A DNA stretch of 64,000 nt, taken from positions 32,226,387 through 32,290,386 of the forward strand of contig OY365814.1 of assembly GCA_959347315.1 (NCBI GenBank), written 5' to 3'. The translations under genes were made by a program, and so were the position numbers. The notes under the pieces were generated by a model that saw only the letters and a program-made list of their open reading frames with translations, searched no databases and was not told the DNA's origin. Origin of the DNA: Bimastos eiseni (Eukaryota; Annelida; Clitellata; Crassiclitellata; Lumbricidae). Shown in pieces: positions 20,890-36,300 of the stretch. Numbering within the stretch: position 1 is the first letter of the stretch; the number at the start of each line of letters is the position of its first letter.

Positions 20890-21778
20890 GATACGTTTGA
20901 ACTTTAGAGAGCTATAGCCTATTGCCTTCACAATTGGTAATGAATTCTAGACAACACAGCGTAATATTGTCTGTGATGAGTTTTTTTTGCGGAGCTATCT
21001 AAATCTGTAACTACAATTTCTAACATGGTCCGAATTGACTTGGTGGGTATCAACCAAGGTTTACTTATTCTGATACAGGTATCAACGGGAAATACGTATC
21101 AACATAAATCGAAAGACCTTCGAGTAATCCGAAATAAACACAAAGCGAGACAATACTTCGTGAACGAAGCAGATTTTATTTTCTTAAAATCCTTTAAAGC
21201 CAACGTATCCTTGAATACTCTGCACAATTATATCATATGAATTCAAATTAAGTTTAAAGAAGCAAGTTATAAAACGTTTGCAGAAAGACAAACGACGATT
21301 CAAATCAGTTATTTACAAAGCGAGAGGGACATTGACGATGAAAGCATGACTAAATCTATAAAATCCATAAAAAAGTTTCGAGTTATACGCGAAATATAAG
21401 TGCTGTCCTTTGACGTCGATTGATTTGCATGAGACGCACTCCTAGTCGAAAGAATTTTCTTGCTTGAATACTTAGTGGAAGTAAACATTGCCGAAATTGT
21501 TGAAAGTGCCGATGTTGACAGTTGAATAGTACCCACCGCCGCAGGCGTTGTAACGTGGTTGGCAACAACAACATCCAGTAACCTCAGCCTGATTTTAAAC
21601 AGATACACGATTTCAGATTGAGAAACTTTTCTTATAATGCATCTCACTTAACGGAAATTCGGGCATCATCTGTGCCTCTATTGCTGCTTGAGTTTAAAAG
21701 TTAAACGCAGAGCAATAATTGCACATTAACACGCTCTGCGTTGTATCGGAGTGGTTGCGTTAGAAACAATGTCCAATA

Positions 21779-22679
21779 AGGAGGGAGTAAGGGATCCAGA
21801 GAGACACCAGGCAGAGGAATAGGAGGATAAGAGAAGGAGAGGAAGAGGAGCCAGAGAAGAAAGTGAAGGACGAGAAGAAGGACAGGAAGAGGGGTAGAGC
21901 AATAAGAAGAGGAAATGCAGGTGGAGGAGGAGGAAGAGGACCAGGAGGGGAAGGAGAAGGAAGAGGAGAAGAGGGTGAAGAATGAGGATGAGCATAAGGA
22001 AAAGTAGAAGAGGAGAAGAAGGAGAGAAGGTGGAGCAGGAGGAAGAGGAGAAGGAGAAGGCAGATGAGGACAAGGCAGAGGAAGGGGAGGAGAAGGGAGG
22101 AGAGGAAGAGGAGGCAGAAAAGGAAGCGAAGGACGAGAAGGAGGAGAAGGTGAAGAATGAGGATGAGCATAAGGATGAGTAGAAGAGGAGAAGAAGGTGA
22201 GGAGGGGTAAAGCAGGAGGGGTGAAGCAGGAGGAGTACGCGGAGAAGGAAAAGGCAAATGAGGAGAAGGCAGAGGAAGAAGACTAGAAGGGAGGAGAGGA
22301 AGAGGAAGCAGAAAAAGAAGAAAAGGAGGAGGAGGAGGAGGAGAAGGAGGATGAGGAGGAGTAAAAGGATGAGTAGAGGAGGAAGAGAAGGAGTAGAAGA
22401 AGGAGAGGAGGAGGTGGAGCAGGAGGAAGAAGAGAAGGAGAAGGCAGAGGTGGAAAAAGGCAGAGGAAGAGGATAAGGGAGGAGAGGTGGAGGAAGCCTT
22501 AAGGGAAGCGAAGGAGGAGGAGAAGGAGGACGAGGAAGGAAGGAGAAGAATGAGGAGGAGCAATGAGATGAGTAGAAGAGGAAGAGAAGGGGAGAAGAAG
22601 GAGAGTAGGAGGAGGAGTAGGAGAGGGAGGAAGAGAAGGAGACGGCAGAAGAGGAGAAGGAGGATGGATGTGGAGTTCC
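21779..22679. repeat. Polypurine tract, unit B
   Basis: Same as the unit A tract with no difference seen. A 0.9 kb simple tract without length change indicates very recent copying or an assembly copy. Confidence 0.9.
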
Positions 22680-23477
22680 TAAGGGGATTCGTTGAGAATG
22701 AGAGGGTTGGAATATGGAAGATCAGATGGATTATGGTAGAGTGACAAGTAGAGGGGCCAACGGAAGACTGCGTTACAACTACAAAGCGGCAATAAATAAC
22801 GGAGGAACTGAGCGTTTCAGGGGAAGGCGCAGTGTGGAATATGAATCGGTTGGAAATCTTAGGGAGAATTGTGAGTGGAGGTGGGTGAGGTTGAGGAAAT
22901 AGTGAAATCTGGCGGGTAGAATGGCTGGATGGCGATGAGCTCGCCAAGGAAGCCTACTTTGACTGGGAGTATTGGAGTGTTAGGGTAGCAATAGGACGAC
23001 TTTGATGTGGTTGCGTGCGGCGATTTCCAGTCAGTGGATAAGTTCAGGAGTGGGGGTGATATGGCGATGCGCGAGTGTTTTGACTAAAGATCGGGTGAGT
23101 CTGCTTTCAATGAGTTACTGGCGCTTAAAGTAGGGTCACGTTGAAGCAAATGGAATAACACTGATAGCACTGACAGTGTCCAAACAGCTTGAATCCTATC
23201 CTCAACACATGCCAAACAGCGCATTATCATACAGGGAAATCTCACTACCTATCGTTCTATAAAAAACTTTCTTATTGTCTACATAATGCATTTACTCGCC
23301 AACCAAAAATCAGATTCGACGGCCGAAGCGATACTATACTTATAATTTTTAACTAGAGTCCACAAATAATGAACCAATAATTGTGGAGCTATAATTTTTA
23401 TATAATTCATATTTACGGGCTTGCAAATGAGCTCTGGCGAGTGTATTGTTTCGCTAAAACTCTATTATACGACTTAC

Positions 23478-23528
23478 CTTTTTAACAACCTCTGGAGCGT
23501 CCTTCACTACCTTGTCTTCTAGCGGATA
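23478..23528 (-). other. Orphan 51-base exon-like segment, unit B
   Basis: Identical to the unit A segment, with the same splice sites. It lies about 5.8 kb upstream, on the same strand, of the unit A calpain promoter. Confidence 0.38.
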
Positions 23529-24503
23529 CTGCAAACAGGCATAAAATAAGCAGCATGTAAATATACAAATGTAAATATACAAATGTAAATATACAAATGT
23601 AAATATACAAATGTAAATATACAAATGTAAATATACAAATGGTAATTGAGGACGACGGTTTCATTGTGTGTGTAATTGTGTACGCAACACGTCTTACGAA
23701 GCAATTCACATCACGTAAGCCGCTCACATACTTCGGTTTAACGTTGTCAAAAGGTTCACGGTCAAAAAACGAATTATTCGTGCATTATATTCGGGGAACT
23801 AAAGACGTTGTATTGGTGATAATACATCTTCTATTTCAACAAAATAAGTCTTCTTCAATCCTATTGTTTTTAATCATGAACAATTTCTTTAAATAATACA
23901 ATTTATATTTATTCAAGCATCATTTTCATCTGTATTATTATGATTATGATCTTCTTAGGAAGAATTACTTATATTAATTCAGCTTCTACGTTAAGCATGC
24001 AATAGGCCCTACTATCGTAGATCCAATTTCGTTTCTTTCGAATAGGCCTAGGCATATATTTCTTCGTCGTGAACTTTTTGTCTGTGAACCATTTGTTGTC
24101 AACTATTTGTCGGTGAATCAGGATAGCACTTTGGAGACTAGACTACCGTAACAGTCATAGTAATAATCGATTCGTGCAACGATAACCAATAATTCTCAAT
24201 TCCTTCACGAATTGCTCAGTCAGGTTTAAATCGAGAGAACTCTTGAATCTCTAACTGCTAAAAAATCTCAATGATGTAATGTAATCAAACATTTATATAG
24301 CGCCCTTCAAGATTTCTACTCAAGGGCGCTCCCTGTACTGGCCTGAATGATATCAAATGTCACAGTGTACAAGCAAATAAAATAAAATAGAATAGAACCT
24401 AACGCCGTAGTACAGTGTGATGGCATCCTAAGATTAGATCGGCTTAGCTAAAATTTATCTGAGATATAAGATTGGTCTCATTAGATAAGATTGAATTAGT
24501 AGA

Positions 24504-27500
24504 CTAACTAACCACGCAAACGAAATGTCCGTTGCCAGCCGGGTCAGATGTGTGGGAGATCCCTACAGCACAAATAAAACAGTTTGGAAATCACAACATT
24601 TCAGGTCAACTGAAAGAACTGTTAAAGTTTTCTTGTCCAAAAATTGTGATTACGTGGAAGGTTGGTGAATAATGATGAGAAATATTGACAATTTACGGAT
24701 ACATTGGCCTATATGTATGCGAATATACGGACTTTCATACATACATATATGTTATCAGTATGTTCTCTTCAGCCGGATTGGGTGCGGAGCGCTCCCAAGT
24801 GATAGGGCGCTACAAGAATCTCTTAAATGAATTTATTCAACTGGATGACCATCCCTCCCACCGTACCATCATCCGCCCCTCCATCAATAATTCACCAATC
24901 CAAGCCATCCATCCATTTAACTGTTAACCTCTCTACCCATCCTCCTTTATCATCCATCAACCAACGCTCCAACGATCATCGACCAATCCTCGTCCATAGC
25001 GACACCTTAGCAGCTACTCTGTCTCCTCTAACCCTCCGGAAACACGATTCTGCCCTTCCTCGGACTACCATTTCGACAACCCATCTTATTTGACGCAGCG
25101 CTCGTGAATAGACTGCGCTTGGCTTACGGGCAGTGCTTCAGAAGTTTTGAGATTATGATTACGATTACACAACAGAGACCGAAGCACAACTCCCGATTTA
25201 ACCAAGTCGCATGCCGCTGATGAAATGAATCCGCGATTACTGCGCCGACCGATTCACTCACCAAACACATCCTTCAACTCAAGGAAGCAGGAGACGAAAT
25301 CGTCGAAGCCCACGTGACCATCCTTGTGACTATGTCTTATGACGAGCGTCTTGAACGTTGCGTTGTTCAAACGGAGTCCTGAACAATGAACAGCGTTCAC
25401 TTGAAATGACTCAAGCACTTTTAATAAGTCATTGCGATCACCATAGTTACTATAGTAAGGAAGATATATTAAAAGTGACTAAGCAGAATGGACCCAGAGA
25501 GATACAGATACGGAGATAAAATTCACAATCAAGGATCCAGCATCTGAAAAACACTTTCAGACAGCACAGTCCTTATTTGTCCTTGGTATTACAACAAAAA
25601 GCAATCGACTGATCTCGTTAAATGACGATAAGTCACAGGAATACAAAATTGGTTGATTTACTTTGGATGGTCATAACAATGATCATGGTTCAACACAGAG
25701 TGTAATAGTATTGCGCTTGACAGTCTGGGACCAGTCTTTGAAACCAACCGTAGATGTTATTAAACTCCACAACAGGCAAGAAGCAGCAAAATCCAAGAGA
25801 AAACCCAAAAGAAAACGTCTGGATAAACCATCACCAACCAGCTTTTTAAATGAGACACAAAGAGGCAAAACAAAAGTTTAAAGCAGGGTGCTATAGAAAC
25901 AATATAAATACGAAGGGTAAACTTGATGTACCTAGGGTGTTGAGGGCATTACGAAATTCGTGGCTGTTGAAGTGTCCATTGCCATCGGCATCCATCAGCT
26001 TGAAAGTTCTCTGTAAAGAGCAAATAATATGAGTCAGAACGGCAGTCCCTAAAGCTGGCAGCTGACTCCAGATAGGCACTTTTGAGTAGGAAAGGGTGGA
26101 TGACCAGTCCATTTACTCGCTGTTGCCTATTCCCACCGATAGTTTAAGTATACACTACCGGCACCCCTATGTGGCGTAACTACATAGACCAGAAAGAAAG
26201 GTGCAGACAAATAAAAGATATAAATATATGTGACGTAATGACAGTAAAGCGAAGATAAAGAACCTTAAAAAATACTAATCAGAGCTCAGTGGTCGAAGAG
26301 AACAGAGGGATGAGGCAGTCGAGCTTTGTTGAAACGCATACTGGAATGCGGGGAGTTAATACCATATTATAGACTATTGATATGGAGGAGGATGTCAAAG
26401 AAACATCGAAACGTATTACATGAATTGTGACACTATAATTTCATTAAATTCAATCAACTTTTTTTTCCATTACATTATCTTACTTCTATGTATTGTGATA
26501 ATTGCTTCTTGCTGTATGTCCAAATGTGCGTTTCAAGCGCAGTATTAAACGATATACTCATTAGCTTACCTTACAGAGTGCCAGATCCGCCCAGAGTCCC
26601 TTGAATTCTTCGAATCCAAGTTTTCCAGTCTTGTCGACCTAAGAGAAGGAATCGTTAAGGAACAAGCAATCAAAACGACCAGTGTTCATCGATACCGTCG
26701 CTCATAGCTGCATACATCTGTCCTGAGACAGGTTCATCATTACTTGATACTTGCAGACATCCCCCAAAGTGTTGCCGTTAAATTTGCTCATCATCAATAT
26801 TCTCACCATGGAATTTATTCTAATAGTAAAATCATTGATGCTGTTATTGTTATTATAGTTATTTTCTCATCATGATCCGTGCAAGCAGGCTGTGAAGAAT
26901 CAGTGCAATTGAAAATCAGGATATCTCCCTAGGCAATGGATACAAAGCAGAAGATGTATCCAAACAATTATTATGGCAGATTATCGACTGAATCGACCTA
27001 AAACTCGACCGACGTGTTTACATCACGTGTTCACTGTTTACATTACGACAGTTCATTCTTATCACGCCATCTTCCATTTTATTGGTCACATTCTATCTCC
27101 TAAAGTCTAACGCAGACTGGATGGTCTTGCTCTATAGAGGCGCCACATAAATACTCAATAACAATTATACAGTTTACGGGACGTGGTTTAAAGGACACAT
27201 CTCGCATTGTCACCATGGCTCTGGCTGCCTCTTTGCTGAAGCCATCGAAGGCGAAATCTGTAGGACAAAGAGACCATCATTAGCCAGTTCATTAACTTAT
27301 CTGACGTCAATCTAACATTACCAAGACATGACATTGTGTACAACAACGGCAGCGCCACGTACTGCTTCTGTATTCATTCATTCATTATTTCGAGGATTTA
27401 TATAGCACCAAAGCTAGGGAAATACTCAGAGGCGCCTACTAGTCCGACTTGTCCAAAAAGAAACAGTTTCCAAGCTCTCATCAAATGCGTCTGAGAGCGA

Positions 27501-30500
27501 CTCGTAAGGGAATGTGTGCTGCTCAAGAAGGAGGCCATTCCTTTTCGCTGTAGATCCCCAGCTTCTTTTACAAGACTCACCAATGACCTCGCCTTTCTGG
27601 GACTTTCCAAAACCAGTTATCCTGCCTGGTTGACCGTGATCAACAGGTGGGCATTGGTACCGCTCTGTCTGCACGCACACTTTGTACTCCTGGAGTGTAA
27701 TAGGGAGCTGTCCTCCAATATCTATTACAGATTAGATAGTCTTTACTTCCCCAATTAGTCGTAGGGAACCTTGGAATCAAATTACAACATTACGCCTATT
27801 GCTCTGTCACACTGATCGGTCTGGAAAACAAAAACTTGAAGGACTCCCTCTCATCAATGACTTGACGCGACAGTCGCGAATAGGCTGTTGCTATTAAGAA
27901 ACGTTTCATGAGTTTAGACATTACGATTATGATTACGACTAGACACACATGTGCTACACGGCATAGGTGTTCCCTATTTGTTGTTATTGATATTGGACGA
28001 CCGACCTTTCTTGAAGGTGGAGTTGAGGATATCCCGCAGTTCGCAGACGTCGACCTCACCATCTTCTCCGGCCAATTTCAGGAAAGCCTCATGTCCAATC
28101 GTTTCGCTTTCCTTGTCCTTGGGATGAATCTCCCCGAGAGCATCGCACTGGAACGACAAAAAAAACACACTCAGAGACACATCGACACATCTGAGCGGAC
28201 ACCCCCAACTGTTGGGGTAAGGTTTGTGTTCATGTAAACCACTATTGAAGCGATCATGAATGCACATACGTATGCATGTATAATTTGTAGGCTCTATGAG
28301 TACACATATATGTGCATGTACGTATGCATGCATTTGAACGTGGAAATCAGAAGAAGAGCAGGCAACACCAGACAGAATGAGGCGAAAGTTATATCTGTTT
28401 GGACACATTTGCAGAACGAAGGACAATGGGCTAATGAAGACTGTGGTGTTAGGAGCTATGGATGAAAAAAGAACAAGAAGAAGGCCATGTAAGGAATGGA
28501 TTGACGATATCAAAGAGTGGTGTGAGGATTAAATGCATGCGTTGACAAGGAAGGTGCAAGACCGAAGACTTGGAGAAGATGCATTGGACACTCACGGTCA
28601 ATGAGCCCGAGGATATATGATGATGATGATGATGATGATGATAATGTGTGCAGATATTGTTCCTTGTCAGATCCACCTTAGCATCATCTTGTGATTCTGT
28701 TTCCATTTGACTTATTGGCTTAGTGCAATAATTATAAAAACTTGATGCATTGATTGAAGTATGCCTGCATAAATTTATGTATGTAAATTGATGTTAAGTT
28801 CAATTGGCAGAAGTTGTATACCTTGATATCGGCAGCAGACGTCTCTTGATCGAGCTCCCTATACAGAAGAACAGTAAACACTATTAGTCAAGCACGAAAT
28901 AGCGTTGAACTAGTCTTCAGATATCTCGATTGCCACTCGCGCAATGAGTGCTAAATGCAGCAACTCGTCTGATTTCCCGCCTTCCTTGCTTGTCACATGT
29001 CTCGACCTTCACGATTGAGCACTTACACTAGCTTCCATTAATAGCCCGCATTCGTTTATAAGCTCTTTTCCTTATATCCAGGGCGCTTTGGGTCAGGCTC
29101 CACACTATCTTTGTGACCTTATCCGTCGTCCTTCATCGGCTGCCTCTGGTCGCCCGCATCGTTCTTTACACCGACTTAACCTCTTGGTACCTCGGACTAG
29201 GACTGCTTCTTTCCATACTCCTCAGTTTGCCCTTTACTTTAGAATGATATGCCTTCTATGACTCGCTCTTTCATTATAGCTGTCGGTGGGAGACTACACC
29301 TGTTTCTGCCCGTTCTCTTAAGGCTTTTCTTTCTCGCTGTGCTTTTGCATTTGAATCGCCACTGATTATGTTGCACTCAGAGAGGCGCTATTAACTTCTC
29401 CAAATACAATACAGATAGATTATTGTAAGGATCTACCCTTCCCACGCACCTCGCTTCATCAGTCTTTCGCTCACTGAAGACTCGCAGAATAAAGTCTCCT
29501 TCCTCGTTTGGCTCAAAAGTTGACGGGACGACTACGTAGTCACCAATGGGCAGCTTATGGCGGCACGTAACCTCGCGCAGGTCAGTGAACTCTTTTGGCC
29601 GTGCAACGACTGGTCGGTCGAAGAAACTCTTGTCAAGGACACCATTCACTGATTCAGAGGCCTGGAAACAGATCAGAATTAAACGATAACACCTGGCAAA
29701 CATCACAATTGAATTCGATGGTAAAAATCTCAATTATCATAATCATCATTAAGAAAGTCGCCATCAAAATTGTCATCAGCATGATCAGCACCAACATCAT
29801 CGTCATCAGTGTCATCGCCGTCAGCATCATAAAATCTTTTTCCTTATCACCTCCATTATCAACAGCATCATCAACATCATCAGAATAATTGTAATCATGC
29901 TCGTGATGGTTGGAGGACCGCTTAGACCAATCATCGTCATCATGAATAAAATAATTACAATCTACATCATCAAATTCATCAGTAATCTCCTCATCGAAAT
30001 CATCGAATGTCTCTATTCATCGACATAATCGTAAAACTCGTGATCATCATTACCATCATCATAATCATTGTCATTGTCGTCGTAATCATAATTATCGTCC
30101 GTCACCATAATCGTCTACGGCAATACCCTCATTATCAGCAGGAACTGCAACAGCAACGCAATATCACAAACATTGAAACCATCTTCGTCGTCATCATCAT
30201 CGTCATTGAACTTGCCTTGTAGACGGCGTATCCGATGTTGAGGTAACCCTTTCCCTCCTTCCGCATCTGTCGTCTCTGTTTCTGCATCAGACCAATGATG
30301 ATGGATCCATTGCCATTTTCATCATCACTGTCTGCTTCCGTAATCTTTACGTGGTATTGAGGGTTCGTCCAGAACGTAGCTACACACAAGACAAAGATAT
30401 ATTAAGGCCATCGTAACGTAATATTCGTAGCCACATATTTCGACGCTACTGTAGTCCCAAATTTATACAGAGACACTATCCAGACCCAAACAGTAGAAAA

Positions 30501-33288
30501 CCAGGATAAAAAAGTAGCTCTGCAGCGTGTTAAATGTTGAGGTAACTATAGGTTGTTAGAGGTAAACGTAGGTAGACAGATGCAAATAATAGGCAGGTAG
30601 AGGTGGATGGATGCATGCAGGGGTAAATGGTGGAGTTTGCTTGTGTATTAACAAAGACATTAAAGTCGCCCTCCTCTTTTTGCCAAGCATGGGTCTGGCA
30701 CTGTGACAAAGCGAACATTGGCTGAGTTTCATAGGTAATAGAAGGTAAACATAGGCAGACAAAGACTTAGTATGAGGTGTTCAAAGACCGATAACTAAAC
30801 AAACCTGGCGAATTCTAACAATGGACACCTGGTCATTGATTCTAACAGTAACTTACATTTGTAGTTTCTGCTTCCTCCTGCATTGACCCTGCGGTGCCAG
30901 GAGCTGGCGAAGAGGCAGCCTCCCCACCTGCATGCTCCCTTATGCGTCCCGCACTCTGAAATGCTTTCAGGACCAAGATAACAGATCTCCAGACGCTCAA
31001 AGTTCGACACGAAGTCCTTGAAGGACATCCTAGAAATTCAGAAAATCACCAAGATTACTATGCTTTCAAACCTGAATCCGACTCCCACATTGTTACCTGC
31101 AGAAGTGTTACTCATAAACGTTTTTTCGCACTAACGCAAACATAATTGCAAAATCTGATCATACTATCGTAACTCCTAACAAATAGGACTGGAAATCATT
31201 AGGAGTAACGATTGCACGATCAGACCTGTACAAGTGTCTGAAAATTGCTTCTAAGAAATTAGTTCATATAGGGAAAGGATAAATAGTCTTTATTCATAAT
31301 ATGCATAGGTTGTGCAAGCTATGGCACCAAGTACAGACATAAGTAGGACCCAAGTGGTGTTACGGAAGAAGTTCTCGTGGAATCCATCATATCCATTGGA
31401 ATGCAATCCTCATTCACTATCTCGGAGGGACAGATGGTGAATGAACTTCATGTTATTCCTTCACTGGGATGCACTCCCCATTAATTGACTCCCCACCCAA
31501 CCCCAATCATACCCTAGCCCTAGCAGCAAACGGACTGGAAACAAAGACTTGGTGATTCGCCCGACACGTATTCTGACTGAAACTATCCTCAAAATCCCGG
31601 CTCTACTTGCCAGATGATGAAAGACAGTAACGGTACAGTAACAGTACAGTAACAGTATCAGTAACGGTACAGGATGAAGGAGGAGGATATACAGCGTGAA
31701 AGTTGAAGACATTGGAAGTTCGAACCTACCTAAGGGCAGACAACCCAAAGAAGAAGACTTACCAGAACTCTCCGTCATGGTCGCAAGTGAGACCAATCTT
31801 ACGCTTCTCCTCGGCCGACACCTTCTGCCACTCCTTCGATCTGAACAGAATGGCAACGAAAAATATAACATAACAGAGCGATCGGAGACACAGACAAACT
31901 AATGTATGACAACAGTGTCCAAGAGATCGAATGCAGATGAAATCATAGATATAATCATAATGAAAATAGTAATAGAAATGGTAATTGTAATAATAAATAT
32001 AATAATTATTACTAGAGTTATTATAATGATTATAATAATAACAGTTATGGCAATGGTAATAATAAATATAATAATAATAATTAGTAGTCACCATTTAGCA
32101 CAAAAATAATGACAGTGCAACAGGGTTTCTGAACACGCATATCACAAAACAGGATTATGAACTTGTGACTGAAGTATAAACGGTCATCTAGGCATTTTAC
32201 AATGATATAATCAAACCATAGAAGACATATCACGTGTGTTTACCCATCACTCCAAGCCCCCTTCCACTCGTGACCGTCACCCCATGGGTTGCGAATGCGG
32301 ATCATCCGAATCTTTTTCTCGCATTGAATTTGAATCTGTGAAAGAAAATGATTTTGTTACCTCTGCAGGTAGCCATGATCCACAAGTTCGTAAATTTAAA
32401 TAAGCCCTATAAAATAATATCATTATTAGTAGTAGGCACAATGGTATGGCATCGTGTCAGACTGTCTGTATGATCATTACAGTACTCGCTACTCAGAAGT
32501 GCTCATATGTTTCAGCCCCGAGGAAATTAGAAAGAAGTAAGACAACGAAGGGATGAGGGTGGGACCCGGCTGAAGGCTTACTATGGAATTCTGGGGGTGG
32601 GTCGTTCCACACTGAAGGATCCACGAAGGCACGGTGTGGTGTCATGGCAGTCCATGCTTACGGAATTAGGAGATCAAGTCGATCAGCAGAGCGGAGAGGA
32701 CGGAAGGAGACAGCAGACAGATGTTTGCACATTGATATTTCGGAGCCAAAGATTATGCAAGTTTATCCACGACGACTATTTGAATTGAATAGTTATTTAA
32801 ATAATGAGTACGAACTGGCAAATCAATTTTCTTGTGACCGAGAATGTTAAACATGCAAAAGAATGGGTTTATAAAATAAATAAAAATTACTAAGTAAAGT
32901 CGTGAAAATGAAATTCAAATTAAGTACAGATGACCTTCTCAGATCCATTAAGGAAAGATTAGTCTATCATACATGACAGGTATTGTCTCAGTTTGTCTCT
33001 ATAGATTTCTATCGTATCATACATACCGTTTGGACGTCCGTTATGCTATAGGCGTGGCCAGTGATCAGGCCATTGCACAGCTGTTTCTCCGGTTTTCCTG
33101 ATGCCTGGAAGACGAACAACAGTAAAAGAGTATTTATGCAAGCACGTCCAATAACGTAATATTATCAGTGCAATGTAATGTAATCAGGAATTTTTATAGC
33201 GCCGCTCAACTCATCAGTGCTTTCGACGGGCGTCTGGCTTGGGCTAAAGACTAGAATAGTCGTAAGGCATTCTCCGGAGCTGGTTAAG

Positions 33289-33329
<41 letters not shown>

Positions 33330-36300
33330 TACGATACTTTATTACACTCATCAGGCACAGTTCAATAATCGATTAATCGGGATTTAGATAATAGGAAACA
33401 TTTCACGCATCGACGAACATTAACTGACTTTGAAGAATCACAAGACGTGAGGGAACATTGCGGAAGTATCGGGACACGCACCTTTGCAGTAAGGAAAAAT
33501 CAGCATGAGTAATGAGATCTTGGAACATTAGGCGCCATTGGTTCTTGCTTCATGAGTCCACAAACACTACGGAACATTTCAAGAACGGAGGACATCGTGG
33601 TACATTTCGATCGTTAAATAACACTGACTTGTCCTTCCCGAAGAGGCGCTAGAAAAATCTATGTATCATCCTTAAATGATTCAGATAGCCTAATAGCTGA
33701 ATGATCTGTTTTGCTACAAATTGATAGTTTCAATAAACTTCCTTTGATTTCATTTCTTGAAATAGGTGACTTGTGTGTGGTTGTGCTAGTGCGTGCGTGA
33801 ATTTTTAATGGAGAGAGGCAAAGTTTAAAATTGTTGGCATGGGGTCGAACAGTGATAACAATAATACAATTATAAAATTATACGAGATGAACGTACGTCG
33901 ATGGAGCAGCCCATCAGAGATCCCTTGTTCCAGGCCCTCGACATGACCTCAAAGAGATCGCACGGAGCGTTACCCTTGAGTTCGAATCTCTCGATCAATC
34001 CCCCGGTAAAGTCAGTCAGAGCATCGCTCGCCACTCCCCAGCTCAAAGCCTCATACGATCCGTTCAACCTACGACACACATAATAATCGTCATCATCATC
34101 ATACCATAATTTCAATCGTAATCGTTATTACAAATTCATATTATTATCACAATTACTATAATTATTGATATCATTATTCAAAGTACTAGCTAAGTAACAA
34201 CGCTTGTAATGAGTAATAATCAAGGAATGGGGACCAATATGAGTATCATTTATTAGATTTTCTAGGCGCCCTTTGCACAATATTTGCTGGTGCACGACTG
34301 TAATCGTTTGTTACTCAGTTACAGGTCCTACTGCCCGAAAGCAGCACAGTAAATCCAATTTAAGAGAAAAGGGAGAACATTTGAATAGAGGTACTTTCAT
34401 AATACATAACTACATAATAACTGCTACACAACACACATAGCTTGAGAAAGTGCAAAGAGGAACTAAAAAAAGATATTAAACTTCAAGGGTTTCAACTATG
34501 AAGTAAACTTGAAAAGTTGTGTCAATTTCAATACGATACCGTACGTAAGTTTATCACGGGCGATTGCGAACTAAATGCGGAAACCACTAATGAAAGAAAT
34601 CGATTTTTAAAGCGTTAACGGGAAATTGGGAGGTCCTACTACAGACCAAGAAGTAATGTCGTAGAATGCTAAGCAACCAATTCCAGAAATTTGAACCGAA
34701 CCCGGCTAAGCTTCAATGACGCTCTGTGGACGTTCTTGTTGGGAGAACAGCAACAAGGGAATATGGCGATTGCCTGTTTTTCTCCCTAATTTCCGTCCTA
34801 TTGAGATTGTCAATGTATGGTGCAAGTGCAGCAGAGATAACCACGCATCTGTGGTGTTGCAGTTAAACGACACTGTATGATAACAAAGACCATTAGCGTC
34901 GCCCTCCTATTTTATCCAGGATTGAGAGTGCAAGCAGTGATTTTATACCCATGTCCACGGGTTGACAGACCAGCATAAAAAACCCTTTAGACTTTAGCAC
35001 ACCAAATAAGCGAGAAGTTAAGATAAGAAGTTAAGCGCCCTTGTAGCGGCATGACCTACGTTACAGCGCTCTAGAAATTGTCCATTCAATAATAATGAAC
35101 CGATGACAACACTGTGACTCACTTTGCATACGCCTTTTCAAGGAGGGCGCTCCAGAACTCGTTTCCTTCCTTTGAGTGCATGTAAATCAGTTTGTTTTCC
35201 TGTGTAGGAAGACGATCGTCAATGAGGACCTCAACCCATCGTCCGTATTGCCAGAAGTGGAATCGGAACACCCCTGTAACGCATAATGTTCCATGATCAC
35301 ATGGCGGAACATTTATCTAAAATATTTCGTCCAGACAGAGCGAAACTTTTGTAGACAAACCCGGTTTAGTACATTCTGAATCAGAACCAAGTTGAACATT
35401 ATTTAGGACGCTGGTCAACAGCAATAATATTGAAATTGAACAGAAGGTTAAAGTTCATGAAATACATCATGCAGTTTATTGAGCAGTCGGAGAATACGGC
35501 CTTGCTTGTAAGTTGTAACTTAGACTCACTCATCTGCCGTGGCTCAGAGAATGAAGTCACTAATTCCTCTTGTTCATCTAGGTAACTCGAAATTGCAGCC
35601 AAGGTAAGAGGCACCCTTGAATTCAATTTCACAAATGTGGGTTACCATTGCCATACAGCTTTGCCAGGCTGTACCACAGAGAGTAACTGATTATTCTACT
35701 CACTTTTCCAAAACATCATCTTACCATACTTTCCATTACTGCACCCCACCCCACATTACCTCATCGTACCCATCTGATCTTATCTATCTGTGCTATACCT
35801 TACCTTTGACATGACATGAGGTGTTTCATGAAAATGAAGCACCTCAACAAATCTTAACTATATCTTTGACCAATGATGCTATAATGTATTTTACAACATA
35901 GAAATTGACACGGGTTACATACCGGCGTATTCCTTGTCAAAGGACTGTCCAGTTGGAATGACTCTGTTCAGAAGAATCTGATTTGTGGTCAGACTCGACA
36001 CAGCGGCCAAAAACCAGCAGTCATCTATGATAAAGAAAATCAATTGGCATCATTTTGTATCGCCTCTCACCCTTATAACAGTGATCGAAGCCCTCCTAAA
36101 ATGTGCGAAAGCATGATAAAACTATAGGCAAGATGTGCCCAAGCTGGCACTAAAATTAACCCAAAATAGGGGTGAGACATACCCAATATCATGTACATGT
36201 AGTCTAGCGCAGAGAGCGCCTCTGAGTAGTGTTCTTCTTGATGATGCGCTATATCAAGCTAAAAATTGCAGGAACACTTAATAAAAAACAAATTCTGCAT